Source of the DNA: Alphaproteobacteria bacterium
GTDB lineage: Bacteria; Pseudomonadota; Alphaproteobacteria; RF32; CAG-239
Assembly: GCA_017445475.1 (NCBI GenBank)
Contig: JAFSUB010000009.1
Location: 37,477-101,476, forward strand
Direction of reading: 5' to 3'
DNA length: 64,000 nt
Below the pieces are notes generated by a model. That model worked only from the letters and a program-made list of their open reading frames with translations, had not been told where the DNA came from and ran no database searches. The translations under genes and the position numbers were made by a program. Positions 59,915-64,000 of this stretch are shown here, piece by piece. Position 1 is the first letter of the stretch. Each line of letters opens with the position of its first letter.

Positions 59915-61120
59915 ATGATGTATTTTGAGCGAACTTTATCCAGTATCGTTAAAAAAGCAACCCAATCATTTAAGGTTGTTTTGATTACAGGGCCGAGGCA
60001 AGTCGGTAAATCAACGCTTTTTGATAGCTTAAAAGAAGAAAACAGAACAAAAGTTACATTAGATGACACCGATGTGTTAGCTTTGGCCAAACACGATCCG
60101 AATTTATTTTTTGAAGTCTATCAACCGCCTTTACTGATTGATGAAGTTCAAAAAGCACCAGAATTATTGCAACATATCAAAAAAATTGTTGATAGCACGA
60201 ATGAAAAAGGATTGTTTTGGTTAACGGGTTCACAAAAGTTCAATTTAATGCAAGGTGTGTCTGAAAGTTTGGCTGGTCGTGTAGCTATATTAGATTTACA
60301 AGGTTTTTCTCAAGCTGAAAAAGAAAACGATGTATCAAGACCTGCTTTTATTCCTGATATACCATTGCAAACCAAACGCCCGATTTGGAATGTTATGCAG
60401 ACATTTGACACGATTTATAAAGGCTCATATCCGCAATTGTTTGATGGCGTAACTGATTGGGAGCTGTATTATAAATCATATCGTGATACCTATTTGATGA
60501 GAGATATACGTGATATTATAAAACTTGAAGATGAAACGGTATTTTCCAGATTTATGAAGATTTTAGCCAGTCGAACCAGTCAAGTTTTGAATTATACGGA
60601 TATTGCCAGTGATGTCGGTATTTCTCCTAACACAGCAAAGTCATGGATCAATATCTTGAAAACACTTGGAATTATTTATCTGTTGCAACCGTATTTTGAA
60701 AACAATATCGGCAAACGATTTTCCAAAACCCCGAAGATGTATTTTATGGATACGGGATTATGCGCTTATTTGTGCGGCTTAAACAATGGAGAAATGATTT
60801 ATAACAGCCATTTAAGCGGCGCTTTTGTTGAAACGTATGTTGTTTCGGAAATCATCAAAAGTTACATTCATAATGGCAAAAATCCAAACATTTATTACTA
60901 TCGCACAACCAATCAAGAAGAAATTGATCTTATCGTCGAGGCGAACAACAAAGTTTACCCGATTGAAATCAAACAATCGGCAACACCTAATGCTTCCATG
61001 GCTAAGAACTTCAAACTCATAGACGATAAAAAACGTGGAATCGGTGCAATTATATGCCTGAGCGATAAGTTTATACCACTTAATAAAGACACATATATCA
61101 TTCCACTCAGCTACATCTGA
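59915..61120 (+). CDS. AAA+ ATPase with DUF4143 domain (second)
   Basis: 401 residues: Walker A TGPRQVGKST (~25-34), Walker B LLIDEVQ (~72), SLAGRVA, a winged-helix segment YTDIASDVGISPNTAKSWI, DUF4143 with KMYFMDTGLCAYL, and the C-terminal nuclease-like EIDLIVE ... PIEIKQS. AAAGGAG precedes the paired ATGs. Same family as the gene at 55508-56818 but clearly diverged; no 33-base repeats are seen here. Confidence 0.9.
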   Translation: MMYFERTLSSIVKKATQSFKVVLITGPRQVGKSTLFDSLKEENRTKVTLDDTDVLALAKHDPNLFFEVYQPPLLIDEVQKAPELLQHIKKIVDSTNEKGLFWLTGSQKFNLMQGVSESLAGRVAILDLQGFSQAEKENDVSRPAFIPDIPLQTKRPIWNVMQTFDTIYKGSYPQLFDGVTDWELYYKSYRDTYLMRDIRDIIKLEDETVFSRFMKILASRTSQVLNYTDIASDVGISPNTAKSWINILKTLGIIYLLQPYFENNIGKRFSKTPKMYFMDTGLCAYLCGLNNGEMIYNSHLSGAFVETYVVSEIIKSYIHNGKNPNIYYYRTTNQEEIDLIVEANNKVYPIEIKQSATPNASMAKNFKLIDDKKRGIGAIICLSDKFIPLNKDTYIIPLSYI

Positions 61121-61268
61121 TTAGCCTTCCAGCCAATGTGCGGGTGGAATTAAACGAACGTTTAAATCAACCACTTTTTTCATGTTTTTGACTTTTTGGC
61201 AAAAATCTTTCTATCCTCTGATAAATATAGCTTTATAAACATTTCAAGGCATTGTTGCAGTTCTAAAA

Positions 61269-61292
61269 ATGTTCCGGTTTTTGAAACCGGAA
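61269..61292. repeat. Palindrome upstream of the unknown 479-residue gene
   Basis: TTCCGGTTT and AAACCGGAA with a short loop (61270-61291). No T run follows, so an operator is as likely as a terminator. It lies ~70 bases before the gene at 61359. Confidence 0.5.
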
Positions 61293-61358
61293 ACAAACGT
61301 TGGTTTATGTTACACTTCTCTTAAATAAAGATTCGTTTTGTGGAAAGGATTTACGACG

Positions 61359-62798
61359 ATGAACGATAGACAAGAAGAAATTCTAAAGGAACAAGATGCT
61401 TTAAAAAAAATTAATTTAATTTTTAGTCTTGTTAAACGTTGGGGAAAGATGGATGAATCTTTGCTTAAAAAAAGCAATCGTAATTTAGAAGGAAATGAAC
61501 CATTATCAGATAAAACAGTATTTTTTCCAGTTTATGCACCACAAGATCTACGTGCAGGATATGGTAGTATAGGTAAAATTCATTGTCTTATATATGACCC
61601 TGTTGCAAATAAGAAATTTTTTTCCTACCGTCGATCAAATGATGATTCTTTCTTTTGTACCCCATTTAATGAACATTATGCTTGTAATTGGGATTATAAG
61701 GTTGATGACCTTTTGAAAAATGTATTATCAACAGCAATAATGGAAAAACAAATTGATCCTAAGAATTGGAATTTTAACAATAATCGCAACGAGGTAAAAA
61801 GAATAATTAAAGAAAAAAACTTATCTGGTAAGGGAATTCTTTCTTCAAATAAAAGTAAAAATGATTTATGGGAAGTAGCGGCAAAAGGTTCTTTTAATGA
61901 TACAATTTTTTCTGTTATAAGCCATAAAATTTCTGATATCATAGAAAAAAAATATGGGGGAAAATTGGATTTACCATCCTCTATTGCTTTAATTGGAAGA
62001 AAAGATGTTGCTCTGGAAGAATCTAATATTGCTTGGATGATTTGTTGTGATTCTATAAAATCTGGTAGCAATCTGAATCTATGCATGGGTAGAGAATCTG
62101 ATATGGTTACTGCTGATGGAGCTTATGGAATTGATTTTTTACAGAAGCTTTGTGATCTTGTTGGGGGGCCTCATTTTGAATTGAATGAGAGAATGAACAA
62201 AGTATATATGACAAGAATTATTGATATGACACAGTTTGAAAATCTCCCAAAAACGAAAGCAATCGACAAACTTTTTACTGCTTATGAAGGCGAGATTCCT
62301 TATACTGGTAAATTACATGGTATAACTGGCTATGTTACTGATAAATTGATACGAGATAGACACGGATATTCTGCCGAATATCATATAATTGATCCTGAGG
62401 CCAAGGAAAATCCAACCTTATTTGAACATTTAACAGATGAAGATATTGAAAAAATGAGTGACTCCATATTGCGACAAGTTGCGTTGGAAAATGAAAAATT
62501 GGCCAATAGAGAAAGACGATTTCCATATTTTCATCAAGCATTGGAAGATTTAATGCCAAATGTATATGAAGAAATTGTATTTAAAAATAAGCTTAATGTC
62601 AAAAGTCTAGATGATGTTCTGGCATATTATAGCACAAAAGAACAAATAGAATCGCAAAGAGGGCACCTTCAAGAACGCCAAGAATATTTAGCGGAAAGGA
62701 AAGGTGAAAAAGTGTCATCACCACTTGAGACAACAACTCACGATTCAACTTCACCCACACCAACAAAACCAAATGGGCGTGATGATGGCGGCAGATAG
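61359..62798 (+). CDS. Unknown protein with conserved C-terminal tail (first of pair)
   Basis: Not recognised. 479 residues from ATG 61359 (AAAGGA upstream). No signal peptide or membrane segment. AT-rich DNA. The last ~38 residues (AERKGEKVSSP, then THDSTSPTPTKPNGRDDGGR) recur at the end of the next gene although the rest of the two proteins differs. The tail is Thr/Ser/Pro-rich and ends in basic and Gly residues. It may be a sorting or secretion tag, or a module copied by recombination. Confidence 0.7.
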   Translation: MNDRQEEILKEQDALKKINLIFSLVKRWGKMDESLLKKSNRNLEGNEPLSDKTVFFPVYAPQDLRAGYGSIGKIHCLIYDPVANKKFFSYRRSNDDSFFCTPFNEHYACNWDYKVDDLLKNVLSTAIMEKQIDPKNWNFNNNRNEVKRIIKEKNLSGKGILSSNKSKNDLWEVAAKGSFNDTIFSVISHKISDIIEKKYGGKLDLPSSIALIGRKDVALEESNIAWMICCDSIKSGSNLNLCMGRESDMVTADGAYGIDFLQKLCDLVGGPHFELNERMNKVYMTRIIDMTQFENLPKTKAIDKLFTAYEGEIPYTGKLHGITGYVTDKLIRDRHGYSAEYHIIDPEAKENPTLFEHLTDEDIEKMSDSILRQVALENEKLANRERRFPYFHQALEDLMPNVYEEIVFKNKLNVKSLDDVLAYYSTKEQIESQRGHLQERQEYLAERKGEKVSSPLETTTHDSTSPTPTKPNGRDDGGR

Positions 62799-62819
62799 TT
62801 TTTAAGAAAGGATATGGCA

Positions 62820-63671
62820 ATGGATATAGCGTTAAGACATTCAATTTCTAAAGAGGCTAGATTAGCAGGTGAATTGATTGATGCTGGAAAATATGAAGAA
62901 TTTGAAAAAATGAAATTTAAAAATAAAGATATGGAATATCACCATATACCTGAGTTGATGGTTGCTGTTCAAAGTTTGAAAGGGCTTCAGTATATGGAAC
63001 AAAAAGGGTTGATTTCAGATGATGTTTTTTCAAGAAAACAAATCATTTTTGGAGCATCTTCCGAACAAATTGTTTTTTACATACGGCATGGGGCAAAAGT
63101 TAATGATACCATAGAGGTTGTCAATCCGAAGGAAGAACGCTGGGAAAAGTTTAATTTTCTTGATGTGGTAGTACTTTCAGATAAATATTCACCTGAAAAT
63201 GTTAAGAGTGTTATAAATGCAGGGGGAAAGTTTAAAGACAATCATTTGAATCTAAATGGATTTGAACAGACTTATAGCTATGAAGATGTTGGTCGTAGTT
63301 TTTTTGGGCATTCCACAGATTTATATGGAGACCATTATAGAAAAAAAACAAACTGTCTTTCTATTAAAGGAATGGAAAAAATTGAAATTTTAGATAAGGC
63401 TGGAATGTTAAGTGAATCTGATAAAAAATATTTAGCAACACGGTTTAGTTTTAATTCTAATTTTATGAATTCTGTTTCAACAGAATATAGCCATGAAAAA
63501 GATGCTCAAATGGAAGAGAGTCTGAAGAGAATCGAGAAAAATAAAGGCATAATTGCGGAACGGAAAGGTGAAAAAGTGTCATCACCTACTGAACCCACAA
63601 CCCACGATTCAAATTCACCCACACCAACAAAACCAAACGGTCGAGGTGGCGGTGGTCGTGATGATAGATAG
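62820..63671 (+). CDS. Unknown protein with conserved C-terminal tail (second of pair)
   Basis: Not recognised. 283 residues from ATG 62820, seven bases after AAAGGA; an ATG two codons earlier is too close to that site. Helix-rich with ankyrin-like spacing in places (IVFYIRHGAKVNDTIEVV, VKSVINAGGKFKDN), so divergent ankyrin repeats are possible. The C-terminal tail AERKGEKVSSP, then THDSNSPTPTKPNGRGGGGR matches the preceding gene. The two genes are 21 bases apart and likely form an operon. Confidence 0.65.
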   Translation: MDIALRHSISKEARLAGELIDAGKYEEFEKMKFKNKDMEYHHIPELMVAVQSLKGLQYMEQKGLISDDVFSRKQIIFGASSEQIVFYIRHGAKVNDTIEVVNPKEERWEKFNFLDVVVLSDKYSPENVKSVINAGGKFKDNHLNLNGFEQTYSYEDVGRSFFGHSTDLYGDHYRKKTNCLSIKGMEKIEILDKAGMLSESDKKYLATRFSFNSNFMNSVSTEYSHEKDAQMEESLKRIEKNKGIIAERKGEKVSSPTEPTTHDSNSPTPTKPNGRGGGGRDDR

Positions 63672-63690
63672 TTATTTATTTTAACAAGTT

Positions 63691-63723
63691 AATGCCTCAG
63701 CTTAATTGTTGGGGCATTTTTTT
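63691..63723 (+). terminator. Rho-independent terminator
   Basis: AATGCCTCA (63691-63699) pairs with TTGGGGCATT (63709-63718), followed by T residues; it ends the two-gene unit. Confidence 0.8.
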
Positions 63724-63785
63724 GTTCAGTCCATTTTTACGATAAATTTTTATAAAAACGTTTAATAACAGAATTAAAAAATATC

Positions 63786-63813
63786 TTGACATTCGCATTT
63801 TATTAAGTATAAC
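63786..63813 (+). promoter_or_regulatory. Promoter of tRNA-Ser
   Basis: TTGACA (63786-63791), a 16-base spacer, TATAAC (63808-63813), 11 bases before the tRNA. Confidence 0.75.
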
Positions 63814-63824
63814 AAAGGCATTAC

Positions 63825-63913
63825 GGAACGTTGGCAGAGTGGTAATGCAGCGGATTGCTAATCCGTCATCCCCTTAAAAGGATGCAGAGGTTCGAGTCCT
63901 CTACGTTCCGCCA
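63825..63913 (+). tRNA. tRNA-Ser (anticodon GCT)
   Basis: Acceptor GGAACG/CGTTCC, anticodon arm with CGGAT-TGCTAAT giving anticodon GCT, a long variable arm, GGTTCGAGTCC T-loop and an encoded CCA. Confidence 0.95.
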
Positions 63914-63917
63914 AAAG

Positions 63918-63943
63918 AAACACCCGAAAGGGTGTTTTTTTTT
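63918..63943 (+). terminator. Rho-independent terminator after tRNA-Ser
   Basis: AAACACCC, loop GAAA, GGGTGTTT, then a T run. Confidence 0.9.
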
Positions 63944-64000
63944 GATGGAAAAGTGAGGCTCGAACCGAAAGGCTCGCAAAGCAAAAACAACCGTTGCTCC

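Overview
The window looks like chromosome from a low-GC, probably host-associated alphaproteobacterium. The evidence is the gene content and order: mraZ-rsmH-ftsL-ftsI, pal-cpoB-tilS, an alphaproteobacterial SH3-domain secreted protein, trigger factor, an Mla-type lipid transporter, an ELM1-like protein, and a DUF3768 protein in the mobile region. An uncultured gut lineage would fit, because two small genes carry leaders that resemble those of Bacteroidota. The exact order cannot be set from sequence reading alone. The standard code with TGA stops is used. Several genes appear to start at TTG or GTG behind a good ribosome binding site.

Layout. Positions 1-24500 are core chromosome: polA (cut by the left edge), a short class A penicillin-binding protein, rlmH and an M20 peptidase, the cell-envelope block tilS-cpoB-pal, the division block ftsI-ftsL-rsmH-mraZ with MraZ-type operator repeats, tadA, an RluB/RsuA-type pseudouridine synthase, rsmD, gltX, a PHP phosphatase, prfC, tRNA-Leu and tig. 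Two very large charged proteins of unknown function (706 and 676 residues) sit among these housekeeping genes.

Positions 24500-44500 are accessory and clearly AT-richer. First come a WYL regulator and assorted small genes. Then, between a diverged copy of the tRNA-Gln 3' region (about 30006-30050) and the real tRNA-Gln (44475-44549), lies a likely integrated island of about 14.5 kb. It holds a large serine recombinase, a small resolvase, a second recombinase whose catalytic serine is lost, a metallo-beta-lactamase-fold/PH-domain/lipoprotein/secreted-ankyrin cluster, small plasmid-type genes including DUF3768 and a gene without a start codon, a cytosine DNA methyltransferase next to an unknown 260-residue protein, and a GC-rich structured stretch ahead of a secreted nuclease and an XRE regulator. 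Short hairpin repeats recur through this region, often at gene ends.

Positions 44560-54910 are core again: a YbhN/UPF0104-type membrane protein, a Sel1-repeat protein, an Uup-type ABC-F ATPase, a DsbA-like oxidoreductase, a DUF47-Pit phosphate transporter pair and an mlaE-mlaF-mlaD-lipoprotein operon for phospholipid traffic.

Positions 54910-64000 mix core (trxB, tRNA-Ser) with accessory genes. Two near-identical promoters carry G tracts of different length (9 and 7 G) between their -35 and -10 elements, which suggests slipped-strand switching. Five sequence boxes at about 33-base spacing lie upstream of one of two DUF4143 ATPases. Two small membrane-protein genes share a leader without a Shine-Dalgarno sequence. 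Two neighbouring unknown proteins end in the same roughly 38-residue tail.
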